Shown: positions 11,535 to 22,389, numbered from the stretch's first letter. The stretch: DNA of 32,654 nucleotides from Purshia tridentata (GCA_003254885.1 QANT01000724.1:1-32654), one strand, 5' to 3'. Translations and numbers: made by a program. The notes: generated by a model from the letters alone, not told the origin.

Positions 11535-13448
11535 GGGCGAAGACTTCAAAGTCCTTGCTTTCGTTATTCCACTATGAATTTTCCAACAAGCATTCAAAAT
11601 GTGACAATAGTGTGAGAAACGTCACGCTAAGTTGTAACAATTGGGTCATCCATGTTAAGGGGTATCAAGATTTTCATTTTTCAATATATATTCCTTGGTT
11701 TATTAATTTCGAGATTAAATATTATTCTATGCTTCACTTAGAGATTGATATATATATATATATATATACTCCACTGCAAGAAATAGAATTCTTTTTTGAT
11801 TAGTTTCTACGCTGAGATGTACGTAGCTAGAAACTTATTAGTTAATCAATGACTCTTCTCGGCTTATCCTTAATTATTGACTTGTCTACTTATTAAGAAC
11901 TTTTATTTTTATGTTCAAAATGTCCTCGTCAAATGGATAAAACAGAAAGTTTAATTTGTATATGCAAATGCATATATGTATAATAATACATATTATATAC
12001 AAGCATTAAATAAGAGATTAGGAATTGTTTACTAGATCAACTAATCAAAGTATTTTAATCATGAGTATATATAAATCGATACTTACTAAAATCTTAATCT
12101 ATATAAGAAGGCAAAAAAGTGGAACCATTTCTCCATGCCACCTAATCTCTATTTTAAGAGACTTAAAGCCGTGGCCCAAATGACTGCATGTCCAGTTTAC
12201 GTTGGACAATTGAATTGAGAAACCTAATTAATGAATGAGCTTTCCAAATCAATTATGCGACGTCTGTATCCAGCTAAGTAGCTATATATATAATACTCAC
12301 CATTAAAACAATCTTATTCTTGGGCATGTGATCAACTATATATTTAAGGTCTTGGGCCCTAAATATGTGAGGGCCTGAGATAATTATCTTATTCATTTGC
12401 TTACTATGAAGACCGGCCTTAAGACATAACCAACCTTTCAAGGGATCGAACTAATTCAAATTTGCAGTGCCATATTAAATGCTTTGCTCTGTATATCAGT
12501 ATATGGGATTGGAGGGTGTCTAAGTCTAGCGTTGAGAACATATCAGCATACACGTTGGAATTCAAACTTAGAGTCACGCACTAAGAATGTATCTTCAACT
12601 CGCGACACAATTTGACTTTTCTCATGATTTTTTATTAATTATATATTGGATCTACTTCTAACGACTAGAAATCTCACTGGAGCATTTTATAATATATATA
12701 AATTGAACTATCATTATATATAGTCCAAATTTTAGATTGATCTAGGTATATGGAGAAAATATTCTTGGTCTTGATTATTAGCCTATGTGACTCAAATTAT
12801 TATTAGGTATAATTTGGGGTCAATACAAATAAATTATGTTAATTATTTTATGAAGCAAGTGGGATTAGACATTAGAAATTAGATTTGAGGTATAGATTGG
12901 GGAAGCTTCATTCCATTTGCAGGGTTGGAGGGTTGCAGCTAGCTACCACATGTTTCCGTGTTAAACGCAAGGTTGGAACTGAGGATTCTAATAGTACGTT
13001 TGACTTGGTCGTCACTTATATAAACCCAACTTGTAAGGTACAGGCCTCTATATATGGTCTGCGTCCACCGTTGAACTTGATCAGCTCAGCCTCTGACAGT
13101 GTGACTGTGTGAGTATGAGCTAGCTCAAATGGAAAAGTCCACGCGGTTACACAATGCATGTTTTCAGTCAAACCTTGAAGTTAACTTTGTGTACGTATAT
13201 ATGTTCATTTGCTTAGCAAGTCAGTAATCACTTAATCCACATTAACTCCGATAAATAAATAAAAAATCCACAATAACTAAACTGCTATTATGTAAAGCTA
13301 GAGTCGTATTTAATTAGGTTGAGCTGCTAATTAATTACAGTTTAACATGTTATGAATATGATCACGTCTAAGAGACGTGGTCTCTCAATCTAAATCATTA
13401 TTAATATAAATATTTGTTTATTAAAATAAATATATAGTCAAATCAATT

Positions 13449-13735
13449 GACAATATGAAGAGTAACGCTTTTAAATTCTTATATATCATTAACAAGGCCT
13501 CACATTCAAAATGTGGAATTTCTCTCAATATGTCCCTGCTAGTGTGGTGTCATTCAAACCTTATATGTGGACAATTATATTGAGTGACGTGCAAGCACGT
13601 ATGGCTGTTTGGACATATTACGTGACTAACATGAAGAAATCTAGACATTCATCTAAAAACTAATTAGTAATAGAAAGAGTAATCCAAATCCTTATAAATC
13701 ACTAAAAAGACCTCTCATAATATTATTCCTCTCTA
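13449..13735. repeat. Possible degenerate interspersed element
   Basis: Two related stretches, at about 13461-13500 and 13679-13716, share the order AAATYCTTATA, ATCA, AA, GGCCTC/GACCTC. The region between contains a dyad of ACGTGC and GCACGT. The style resembles short non-coding LTR (TRIM-like) sequences of plants. I cannot define ends or a target duplication, so this is only a suggestion. Confidence 0.3.
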
Positions 13736-14034
13736 GAAAAGAGGTGTTTATAGTGATTCACCCCTGTACAAATAAGGAAACTAGACAATTCCTAATTACT
13801 CCTAATCAATTACAATTAATCAATCAATAGTCAACTAACCACACCAGGAAACTAATTACACCTCAAAAAAACTCATAATTAATATACAGGTCATGCTAAC
13901 AATATTTTCAATATGAAATTTTTCTCAACACCATTTTGGTGGGTGAGTGCGGTCGTCTCAAAGATGTATATATCAATATGCTAATTACACTGCCCTTTCA
14001 TATAAATGTGTAGACCAAAACATACGGTGAAATA

Positions 14035-14189
14035 TGTGGGGCTAACAATTAATTGCTTTGGTGTGCTGTGGTCAATTACCACGCACAATTCCAAACACAA
14101 TGTGGTTGCCAGTAGAAGGTACCAAAGCAAATATATCCACCGTCACCAATTGGAACTCGAATGAGCTAATTTTCTTCTTTTGTTTTTCC
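14035..14189 (+). repeat. Upstream copy of a segment duplicated on both sides of PME-C
   Basis: About 155 bp that aligns with 17132-17278. Shared words in the same order are TGTGGGG, TTAATTGCTTT, TTCAAACACAA, CACCGTCACC and a TTCTTCTT run after ATGA. Here it lies 780-930 bp upstream of the PME-C start codon. Confidence 0.65.
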
Positions 14190-14377
14190 TTTTATTAGTT
14201 TATCTTGACTCTACTTTTCTGGGTTAGGTGACAATATATTTGTTCTTTCGGTATTTAAAACACCACCCACTATCAGAAATTCAGAATATATACTATATAT
14301 ATGGATTTGAAAATTGTTAAAAGTGAAATTAATATTGTAGCAAATAAGTTGCTATAATTGTTCATGTATGTCTGCAG

Positions 14378-14385
14378 ATCGATTT

Positions 14386-14420
<35 letters not shown>

Positions 14421-14594
14421 GTTGGCACCGACCCCCCCATTGACAAATGTCACAATCCATCTAAGTGCTAAGCCAATCACCAAATACCAAAAAATACAAA
14501 ATGAAATATAATCTCTGAGGATATGTGACAACATTCTAGGCTTCCAATTAACCTATACAATGACATCAAGTCCAAGATGAACGCGCATTCTCTC
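14378..14594. repeat. 217-bp tandem repeat, copy 1
   Basis: Runs from ATCGATTTGG through a (TA)n tract, TCCGGTTGGCACCGACC and further unique sequence to GCGCATTCTCTC. It is nearly identical to the following copy. Differences seen are TA-tract length, a few substitutions, and lack of a 4-bp insertion before the final GACATCAAG. Confidence 0.92.
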
Positions 14595-14811
14595 ATCGAT
14601 TTGGATATATATATATATATATATATATATCCGGTTGGCACCGACCCCCCCATTGACAAATGGCACAATCCATCTAAGTGCTAAGCCAATCACCAAATAC
14701 CAAGGAATACAAAATGAAATATAATCTCTGAGGATATGTGACAACATTCTAGGCTTCCAATTAACCTATACAATTCATGACATCAAGTCCAAGATGAACG
14801 CGCATTCTCTC
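14595..14811. repeat. 217-bp tandem repeat, copy 2
   Basis: The second head-to-tail copy directly abuts the first and ends 157 bp before the PME-C ATG. It has a shorter TA tract, and CAATTCATGACATC where copy 1 has CAATGACATC. The minus-strand ORFs in this area are translations of the repeat and are not genes. Confidence 0.92.
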
Positions 14812-14915
14812 AAAATAAAGTTGACCATCCAAATACAAATGCCCTCAAAGACAACTACGTACTGTATTACTTATTAAGCTAGTTAGCTAATTCGAATTCT
14901 CCGGTTCCTCTCACC

Positions 14916-14924
14916 CTATATATT
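14916..14924 (+). promoter_or_regulatory. PME-C TATA box
   Basis: CTATATATT about 45-53 bp upstream of the PME-C start codon, a normal distance for a short plant 5' leader. Confidence 0.6.
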
Positions 14925-14968
14925 GAGCCAGGCCATCACGTATCCAATACACATTAATTCCAAACGTA

Positions 14969-16932
14969 ATGGCTTCCAAGCTGTACATGTTGTTCCTAGT
15001 TGTTGCTTTGTTTGGCTCTCTATCTTTGGCCGCAGATACTTCTCCAACGAGTCCTGTCTCTGCAGGCACCATTTGCAAGTCCACCCCTGACCCTTCCTAT
15101 TGCAAATCTGTTCTCCCTAAAAACCAAACCTCCGCCAATGTCTACGACTACGGCCGCTTCTCCGTCCGCAAGTCCTTATCCCAAGCCCGCAAGTTCTTAT
15201 CTTTAGTCGACAAATGGCTTCGACGCCGCTCCACTTTATCCCTCACAGCCACCCGGGCTCTCGAAGATTGCCGCCTCCTTGCCGCTTTCAACATCGATTT
15301 CTTGCTCAACTCTTTTCAAACCGTCAACAAAACTCAAAACACTCTTTCCACTCTCAAAGCAGACGACGTCCAAACTTTTCTCAGTGCTATTCTCACCAAT
15401 CAGCAAACCTGTTTCGACGGCATACAATCTACGGCCTCGTCTTGGACTCTCAAAAACGGACTTTCGCTCCCGCTTGCCAACGACACCAAACTCTACAGCG
15501 TCTCTCTTGCTCTTTTCAACAAGGCTTGGGTGCCCAAGAAGAAGAAAAACACCACGTGGCGCCCCACCAGGAAACAGCGTGGCTTCAAGAACGGACGCTT
15601 GCCGCTCAAAATGTCTAGCCAAGCACGCGCCGTTTACGAGAAGGTGAGCCGAAGAAAATTGCTTCAAACCAATCATGACGATGATGACGTTTTGGTGAGT
15701 GAAATCGTTACGGTGAGCCAAGACGGAAGCGGGAACTTCACCACCATCAACGACGCCGTTGCCGCCGCTCCAAACAACACGGCATCAACAGATGGCTACT
15801 TCATGATCTACGTCACCGCCGGGGTTTATGAAGAGTACGTGTCCATTGCTAAAAGTAAGAGGTATTTAATGATGGTTGGGGACGGTATCAACCAGACCAT
15901 TCTCACAGGCAACCGAAGTGTCGTAGATGGCTGGACAACTTTCAACTCCGCAACATTTGGTAAGTACGTCTTGCCAAGAAAATTCAACTTTAAATCAAAT
16001 TAATTGAATTTTCTCAATCTCTTTAATAGAGATAGAATTCACATGTAATATCTTTATCTATTAAATAGGACTCACTAATTACAAGTGAATTTTATCTTTA
16101 TTAAAATGATGATACATAAAATAATCAATTAAAATAATCCAAATAACAATGCTAAAAAATATCTTCTTTTATATGTGACCGTTAAACAATTTATTTCTTA
16201 ATTAATATCTTATACAAATACTTTGTATACAATATTGCAGCTGTGGTTGCACCTGGATTTGTAGCAGTGAACATAACTTTTCGTAACACCGCCGGAGCAA
16301 TCAAGCATCAAGCGGTTGCAGTTCGAAGTGGGGCTGACCTGTCGACGTTCTATAGTTGCAGCTTTGAAGCTTACCAAGACACATTATATACACATTCTCT
16401 GAGGCAATTCTACAGAGAATGTGACATCTATGGGACTGTGGACTTCATATTTGGGAATGCTGCAGTTGTTTTCCAAAACTGCAACTTATATCCCCGGTTG
16501 CCAATGAGCGGGCAATTCAATGCCATCACGGCTCAGGGTCGAACCGACCCGAATCAAAACACGGGTACTTCGATCCATAATTGTACTATAAGGGCTGCTG
16601 ATGACTTGGCTTCGAGCAATAGCAGTACCAAGACTTATCTAGGGAGGCCATGGAAGGAGTATTCGAGGACGGTGTATATGCAATCGTACATTGACAGTGT
16701 GGTTGATCCAGCTGGTTGGCGTGCATGGGATGGAGATTTTGCACTGAGCACGTTGTATTATGCAGAGTACAATAACACTGGACCTGGATCAAACACTACA
16801 AACAGAGTAACATGGCCTGGGTACCATGTGATTAATGCTACTGATGCTGCTAATTTTACAGTGTCCAATTTCTTGCTGGGGGATGATTGGTTGCCTCAAA
16901 CAGGAGTGCCCTACACTGGTGGCTTGATTTGA
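14969..16932 (+). CDS. PME-C: pectin methylesterase with PMEI pro-domain
   Basis: Exons 14969-15959 and 16241-16932 join to 560 codons plus stop, with a 281-bp intron at the same position and phase as in PME-B. A signal peptide (about 1-21, ending SLAA) is followed by a PMEI-like domain (about 35-190), a basic linker with the canonical subtilase processing site RRKLL (228-232) followed by an acidic DDDD run, and the catalytic domain. Catalytic residues are present: Q354, Q376, D377, D398, R466 and W468. The catalytic half is very similar to PME-B, showing a tandem duplication, but PME-C keeps the complete linker. It is convergent with INH1, whose stop codon lies 780 bp away. It belongs to the Arabidopsis PME7/PME20-like subgroup by my recollection of that family. 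Confidence 0.95.
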
Positions 16933-17712
16933 GAAAGTTTCTTGGATACATGCTACCTATATTTTTTCTGCCATTAATTGTAAGTGAAGTAATAAGTACG
17001 TAATGCCCAACTAAGTATTTTGAATATTAATTGTATCTGAATCCAAAAATTGAGGATACTTTATACAAAATTAAGATTCTGAAGCAAGAAGAGTACCAGA
17101 ACTAGTAATTGCAAATGGTTAATTTTAGTTTTGTGGGGTTTAGATTAATTGCTTTCGTTTCGTGGGTTGAGTTCATGCATAGTTTCAAACACAACGTTGT
17201 CCATATATATAGAACTTACGATCAAAACCCACCGTCACCGATTAAACTCAAATGAACTTTTTCTTCTTCTTTTTGACCTATAAATTGGGTGCTGCATGCC
17301 CCTGTTTTGGGGTCTTGAATGATTTTCAGGATAAAAAAAATATATAAAAAAAGCCAAACTGTCTACTAACATTGAATTTACTATTTTCTTTCTTGTTACA
17401 TTGGAGAGAGTTGAATCTTGAACCTATAATAATCTCAGCATATTATCTCATCACTTTAGCTATAGAAAAATAGGAAGGAGTTCTCCTTTGTCATAAATAC
17501 ATGGAGATCATTTTCAGCTTTTTGTTTTCCGTCATTATTGAGAAATTTTAGTACAGCTGCATTACTTTATTTAAGTACGTACGTCACCGGAGTTATTTCC
17601 CATACATTTTGTTTTTCAGTACAAAGTTAATTCCCATACATTATTATATAAATAATGTTACATTTTTAACAGCGAAATTAGGTGGAGGTAAATATAATGG
17701 AGCTGAGATCGA
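16933..17712. other. Intergenic DNA between convergent PME-C and INH1
   Basis: Contains the PME-C 3' UTR region, the relict duplicated segment at 17132-17278, and the INH1 3' flank. The words TGTTACATTTTTAACAGC near 17657 recur downstream of INH3 (near 21652). No gene is seen. Confidence 0.55.
17132..17278 (+). repeat. Relict copy of PME-C upstream sequence
   Basis: Aligns with 14035-14189 upstream of PME-C in the same orientation, but no PME reading frame follows. The next gene is INH1 on the other strand. It is best read as the leftover promoter-distal part of a third tandem PME unit lost by deletion, or as the edge of the duplicated segment. Confidence 0.6.
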
Positions 17713-18282
17713 TCAGTGTTGAGGCAAGACCTTGAGAATGGCCAATACATTATAGCAAAGCTGGCGAAAGCCTTCGTTCTTGGATGTCATGACGGATTTC
17801 TGTCCGTCGCTGAGTGATCCATCGCAAGAATCGGAATCAGCAATTGCAACATTCACCCATTTTTCGACATCACTGTAGGCCTTTGTTGACAATGCAGCAA
17901 TGGAGTCATCAAGCTGTGCATTCGCGTCTGTGTAAAACTCGACGCAGTCTGCCAACCCCTGCTGATCCTCCGGATCTAAGCTAGTCATGGTCTTGCTGTT
18001 TATCATCAAGCTCCTTAGGTGCTGGTCGATGTCCGAGGCACTCTGGGCCGCGATCCTAACTGCTATGTAGGCTAACCCAGTAAGGTCGGCTCCCTTGCTG
18101 TTTGAGTCATTCTTGAGGCTAGAGATGCACACATCCTTGTGAACCGAATGCTGGCATGCTTCTTCAATCAGCTTCACACTCTCGCCACCACCTGCTCCAA
18201 CATTATCAGCCACAACTTCTTGTTGTATTACACACAAGGTTGAGACAACCAAAAAAAATGTAGCTATTCTAGTAGGCTTCAT
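17713..18282 (-). CDS. INH1: pectinesterase/invertase-inhibitor family protein
   Basis: A single exon of 189 codons. A signal peptide (about 1-25) is followed by a four-helix PMEI-type domain. The cysteines expected to pair are C43/C52 (helical hairpin) and C113/C153 (helix bundle); a further C176 in RQLC is shared by all four local paralogues. Proteins of this type, such as plane-pollen Pla a 1-like putative invertase inhibitors, bind PME or acid invertase in the apoplast; sequence alone does not decide which. The ATG at 18282 was chosen because all four paralogues begin MKP followed by a hydrophobic stretch; the longer frame upstream starts only with TTG. It is most similar to INH4 (shared DVEKWVNVAI, MTSKN, GFRQLC). 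Confidence 0.92.
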   Translation of the reverse strand: MKPTRIATFFLVVSTLCVIQQEVVADNVGAGGGESVKLIEEACQHSVHKDVCISSLKNDSNSKGADLTGLAYIAVRIAAQSASDIDQHLRSLMINSKTMTSLDPEDQQGLADCVEFYTDANAQLDDSIAALSTKAYSDVEKWVNVAIADSDSCDGSLSDGQKSVMTSKNEGFRQLCYNVLAILKVLPQH

Positions 18283-18350
18283 TCTTCTTCTTGCTTCTTG
18301 CTTCTTTCTCAAATTGGTAGATTGCAATGCCCAAATTCACAATCACTATA

Positions 18351-18360
18351 ACTTATAAAT
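18351..18360 (-). promoter_or_regulatory. INH1 TATA box
   Basis: ATTTATAAGT on the minus strand, about 70 bp upstream of the ATG. Confidence 0.55.
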
Positions 18361-18424
18361 GCATATGAGGAGGAATAAAAAAGTGGCCGGAAATTAATGG
18401 AGATGACCAATTTTGTTGAGTGAC

Positions 18425-18462
18425 GGAGAGCCTCTCAATGTTGCGGTTTATAAGGATCTCCT
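18425..18462 (-). promoter_or_regulatory. Conserved INH promoter block, INH1 copy
   Basis: On the plus strand it reads GGAGAGCCTCTCAATG, then TTGCGGTTTATAAGGA, then TCTCCT. It lies 143 bp upstream of the INH1 ATG and upstream of the TATA box. It contains the perfect dyad GAGAG-C-CTCTC. Counterparts lie upstream of INH2, INH3 and INH4. Confidence 0.6.
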
Positions 18463-19682
18463 AAACGCGTCTTGAACATTTCATTTTAACCACTTCAACT
18501 ACATTTTGTTCCTAAACTGTTATGTCTTCTTCTATTGTTATGCAGCTTATGCTAAATTTAAGCAAATTAATACAAATTACAAATCTTTGGCCCAAAAAAA
18601 AAAAAAAAAAATACAGATTACAGATCCTTCTAATCAGGTCTACTTGGTTCAAAAAAGAGAATCTAACAAATTCGATCAAAACAAATTGATTTACACTGTC
18701 TAAAGAGCAACGTATACCTCACATCCACAACAGTCCATTACAAAAAAAAAAAAGTAGCCCCAGAAAAAAGAAGAACCCAGTTGATCTTTAATAGATGTTG
18801 CTCATTAACCAGTCGATCATTTCTATTTAGTCTAATATATTGGTTTAATTTCAAACCATTATAAGTTGATCGTCCTAAGCCGTCCACAAAATTCTTCCCC
18901 ATTATTAATTTTTTTCTGCAAGTGGTAGAATAACATTATATACATATAATAATCATTAGTACACAAACCAATTAAAACTCATATGGTAAGAAAACAAAAA
19001 ACAAAAAAAATCTCTGTTTTGTTTTTTGCTGGCATCATTCGGGATCTGATGATTCCACTGGAATATTGCCAAATGCTATCATTCTTCACTTCACAATTTT
19101 CCAACAACCATCATTAGTTGACACTGAAGCATTGAACTAATTAATCCCTTATATATATATATATCATATCTAAATTATATTTGCTCAAATACGGTCTAGC
19201 TAAAAAGCAATACGTACATATATATGGTATTTTTCAACGATTTTTTTTGGGTGGTGGAGAAATGTGGTTCGACTAGAGCATTGGTGCAATTCAACATTAG
19301 AAAAGGGATGAGTCATCTATTGCTCTATAAGAAAATAGAAAACACAAACTAGTGTCAATAGGAGGAAATATCTATATGTCTAGCTGGGAATAAATTATTC
19401 TGGATTAAAGGTATTGCGCTCTTAGTTTATTTTTGTACATCTTCGCATAAGACTGTAAGATCGATTATCGTCTGACTATTTGAATTTGTTTAATTTTAAT
19501 CACGTAGTTACGTTTCTAATTGCAATTGCATTAATGAAGAAATATGGCCGGAAAGCATATGAATATATGCTGAAATTTTTGTTTTTTTATCATTCAATCA
19601 CAAAATTGGCACATCGATCATCAATATCGATGATTGTAATTAATGAAATAATGAGAATAAATGGCACATTTTAGCAGCCAAA
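18463..19682. other. Spacer between INH1 and INH2
   Basis: No gene. The INH1-proximal part is an extended copy of what lies upstream of INH2: the words ATCAGGTCT, TCCACAA, AAGTAGC, TTATAAGTTGATC and ATTCTTCCCCATTA occur in the same order in both. The INH2-proximal part has 3' flank words (TTGGCACA, ATCGATCAT) shared with the regions after INH3 and INH4. The duplicated unit was therefore larger than the coding region. Confidence 0.6.
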
Positions 19683-20234
19683 TTAATTAAGATGATGGAT
19701 CGGATCACTTAATTGGAGCTTGGTGGCCTTGATGATGGCAATTGCATTTTGGCATAACTGGCGAAAGACATGGTTGAAGGGTTCTGCAAGGGCTTTAGGT
19801 ACGGGCAAAAGAGATTGTTCACAGGAGTCGACACCAGCAATTGCAAGATTGACCCACTTTTCCGCATCACAGTATGCCTTGTTCGACAAGGCAGCAAGCG
19901 AGCTTTCGAGCTGATCATACGAGTCCGAGTATAATTGCATGCAGTTTGCCATTCCCGGTGCTTCCATGCTCAGAATCTTTAACTGGCTTCCGATGCTCGA
20001 TGCATTTCCGACCGCTTGCTTAATTGCTATTTGGGCCAGCCCCGTAAGGTCAGCTCCCTTGCTGTTTGGCTCAATCTGCAATGCAGACACGCACAGATCT
20101 TTGTGAGGCGATTGCTGGCATGCTTGTTCAATTAGGTTTACATGTACAGGATGACCTTCAGCAACAGCGTTTGCAACAACAACACACAACAAGGTTAAGA
20201 GAACGAAGAAAAATGCGGCTGAAATGGGCTTCAT
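19683..20234 (-). CDS. INH2: divergent pectinesterase/invertase-inhibitor family protein
   Basis: A single exon of 183 codons. A signal peptide (about 1-24) precedes a PMEI-type domain with C39/C48 and C98/C138 in the expected disulfide positions and the locally conserved C161. It is the outlier of the four. The segment between helices 2 and 3 is several residues shorter, an extra cysteine C122 sits in KAYC, where the others have Ser, Asn or Asp, and the C terminus continues about nine residues (LSDPIHHLN region) beyond the others. The frame is intact and the usual ADLTGLA motif is kept, so it is probably functional but under different constraint. The target enzyme is unknown. Confidence 0.9.
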   Translation of the reverse strand: MKPISAAFFFVLLTLLCVVVANAVAEGHPVHVNLIEQACQQSPHKDLCVSALQIEPNSKGADLTGLAQIAIKQAVGNASSIGSQLKILSMEAPGMANCMQLYSDSYDQLESSLAALSNKAYCDAEKWVNLAIAGVDSCEQSLLPVPKALAEPFNHVFRQLCQNAIAIIKATKLQLSDPIHHLN

Positions 20235-20290
20235 TTTTCTTCGATCTTGTTATTCTTTCAATTGCATTGGTTAATCACGACACACTATGA

Positions 20291-20302
20291 ATTATATATA
20301 AA
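20291..20302 (-). promoter_or_regulatory. INH2 TATA box
   Basis: A TTATATATAA-type stretch on the minus strand, about 57 bp upstream of the ATG. Confidence 0.5.
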
Positions 20303-20325
20303 CATCACCAATTTTTTTCAGCAAC

Positions 20326-20365
20326 AGAGAGCCTCCCAATGTTGAGCGGTTCCTAAGGACTTTCC
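20326..20365 (-). promoter_or_regulatory. Conserved INH promoter block, INH2 copy
   Basis: The plus strand reads AGAGAGCCTCCCAATGTTG, then AGCGGTTCCTAAGGAC. It matches the INH1 and INH3 blocks with one change in the GAGAG/CTCTC dyad and a small insertion. It lies 92 bp upstream of the INH2 ATG. Confidence 0.55.
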
Positions 20366-21705
20366 ATTTTTAGGCAATACAAATTACAAATCCTCCTGAT
20401 CAGGTCTTCATTCAAAACATGTTCAAAGTTTGACGAACCATCCAATTTTTGAAAACATCCTCATGCATCCACAAAAGTCGATAAAAAAAAAGTAGCAAAA
20501 AAATATATATATGCAACCATATATTAGACCAACATATACATATTCTTGAGCTAGCTAGCTTCTTGTTGCATTTTCAATTTTTCATTATAAGTTGATCATC
20601 CTAAGCCCTCCGCAAATTCTTCCCCATTAATTACTAGTTATATATTTTCTGGTAGTGGTACTAGAAGAACATACATTAGATACAATAATCATTTTAAGCC
20701 AAGAAATAAAACTTGGGTGGGCTGAACTTTCTAATCCTTTTTATTCATAGATAAAAATCTGACAGTAGATACAATGAATTTCATTAATAAAAATCCGATG
20801 GAACAATGAATTTCATTATTAAGCAAAAAAATATACGCCTATACATGAGACATGACCAGATTTACCATTAAAAAACATACAACAAACAATAAATAAAGCT
20901 ACAATGTAAATACAAACACAACACTATATATATTTAAGTTGTGACGTGATTTTTTTTTAACTTTTTATCGAAATGGTATATTAAATCAACACAAATATAG
21001 TATAGTTAAAATACAATAACATAAATATATTAGATGAAAACATCATTAAATTATTTTAAGAGAGTGCGGGGAGAAGATGAAGGTCAATTTGGGATTTGAG
21101 TGGTATAATAGGAAAAAAATTGAATTGGGTCATATTAGATTTGGTTTGGGTACGATTATCTTTTAATAATAATGAAGTTAATAAGATATGGCAAATAAAT
21201 ATGACGTGTGAGATTAGGGCATGCACATAGATCTTGTGCCATATTAGGGTGCAAAAAATTTTCCCTTTCAAGAATATTTACAAATTTGAAATTAACATCT
21301 AATTAGTCTAAATTGAAAAACTAACAACGTACTGTTTGGTGAACTGTTAGTGTTAAGTTAAATGTCAATGTGGCTAAATTTCTGTACAAAGCCCCTCTCT
21401 TCTTCTATCATGTACGTCCATGCCGCCGCATGCTTTAATTTCATCAATGATTACATCACATTGATGAATTTAATTGGCTTATTAGATTAATTAGCAAGAA
21501 ATACTTAAATTTTTTATAATTTAACAAATAATATTTTCCTTTTTTTTTTATGAAAATTATTACTCAATCACACAAATTTGGCACAATATCGATCATTCCA
21601 ATGAGGATGTAATGCATGTCCACGTGTTAATCATATTAGAGGTACATAGATGTTACATTTTTAGCAGCATATTAAGTTGAGTCAATTACAGATGATAGGG
21701 GATGA
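20366..21705. other. Spacer between INH2 and INH3
   Basis: AT-rich without a gene. Besides the duplicated flank words shared with the INH1/INH2 spacer, it holds a short direct repeat (ACAATGAATTTCATTA twice, at about 20772 and 20805). The minus-strand ORF at 21056-21271 has no recognisable features. Confidence 0.5.
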
Positions 21706-22290
21706 TCATTTGTGAGCCAAGACCTTGATGATGGCTAATACATTAAAGCATAACTGGCGAAAGCCTTGATTCTTGGGTGCCATCATGAATCTACGTTGGA
21801 TGCTAATTAGTGATTGATCACAGGAATTGGAATTAGAAATTGCATCATTCATCCATTTCTCCACATCATTGTATGCCTTCTTGGACAATGCAGCGACCGA
21901 GTTCTCAAGCTGCCTATTCGCGTCAGAGTAAAAACCTACACAGTCTTCCAACCCATGTTCTTCCGGCGGGTGTGAGATGTACATGTAGTTCACATACATT
22001 TCCCTGAGGGCCATGTCGATACTTGATGCATACGTGGTCGCTCGCCTAATTGCTATGTAAGCCAGCCCGGTAAGGTTAGCTCCCTTGCTGTTTGGGTCAT
22101 TCTTCAGGGTAGAGATGCACACATTCTTGTGAACCGAATGTTGGCATGCTTCTTCAATTAGCTTCACACCGGTGGCTGTAGCCGTGTTGCTGCTTACAGC
22201 AAGACCCGCACCAACAGCGGTAGCTTGTTGTTGTTGCAGCACACACAAGGTTGAGAGGACGAAGAAAAATGCAGCTAAAATGGGCTTCAT
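21706..22290 (-). CDS. INH3: pectinesterase/invertase-inhibitor family protein
   Basis: A single exon of 194 codons. A signal peptide (about 1-26) leads into an Ala/Thr-rich stretch and a PMEI-type four-helix domain with C49/C58 and C117/C157 in the canonical positions plus C181 near the C terminus. The ADLTGLA motif reads ANLTGLA, creating a potential N-glycosylation site (NLT), and the helix 2-3 loop is Tyr/Met-rich (EMYVNYMYISH). The ATG at 22290 matches the MKP starts of the paralogues; the nine extra upstream codons would begin with TTG. It probably acts in the apoplast as an inhibitor of PME or acid invertase. Confidence 0.91.
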   Translation of the reverse strand: MKPILAAFFFVLSTLCVLQQQQATAVGAGLAVSSNTATATGVKLIEEACQHSVHKNVCISTLKNDPNSKGANLTGLAYIAIRRATTYASSIDMALREMYVNYMYISHPPEEHGLEDCVGFYSDANRQLENSVAALSKKAYNDVEKWMNDAISNSNSCDQSLISIQRRFMMAPKNQGFRQLCFNVLAIIKVLAHK

Positions 22291-22377
22291 TCTTCTTCGA
22301 TCTTGCTCTTCTTTCAATTCTATTGTCGAAAGATGATCAGTTGGTCAACTGCATTGGCTAGATAATGAGAGACTATG

Positions 22378-22389
22378 ATGTATAAATAC
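22378..22389 (-). promoter_or_regulatory. INH3 TATA box
   Basis: GTATTTATACAT on the minus strand, about 90 bp upstream of the ATG. Confidence 0.5.

Larger units (their letters stand above)
10828..14034. other. Intergenic DNA between PME-B and PME-C
   Basis: AT-rich, without a convincing gene. It starts with the probable PME-B 3' UTR and holds a long T tract with one unresolved base (about 11496-11534), a TA microsatellite (about 11748-11768), and two short perfect hairpins: CACGTCT/AGACGTG at 13363-13379 and ACGTGC/GCACGT at 13587-13600. The ORF at 12885-13112 has no recognisable domain. Confidence 0.5.

Noticed and set aside
14352-14747. Minus-strand ORFs containing IYIYIYIY runs
   Set aside because: Translations of the TA tracts in the 217-bp tandem repeat.
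15236-15721. Long ORFs on both strands within PME-C exon 1
   Set aside because: Other-frame shadows of the PME-C coding sequence, which has intact family motifs.
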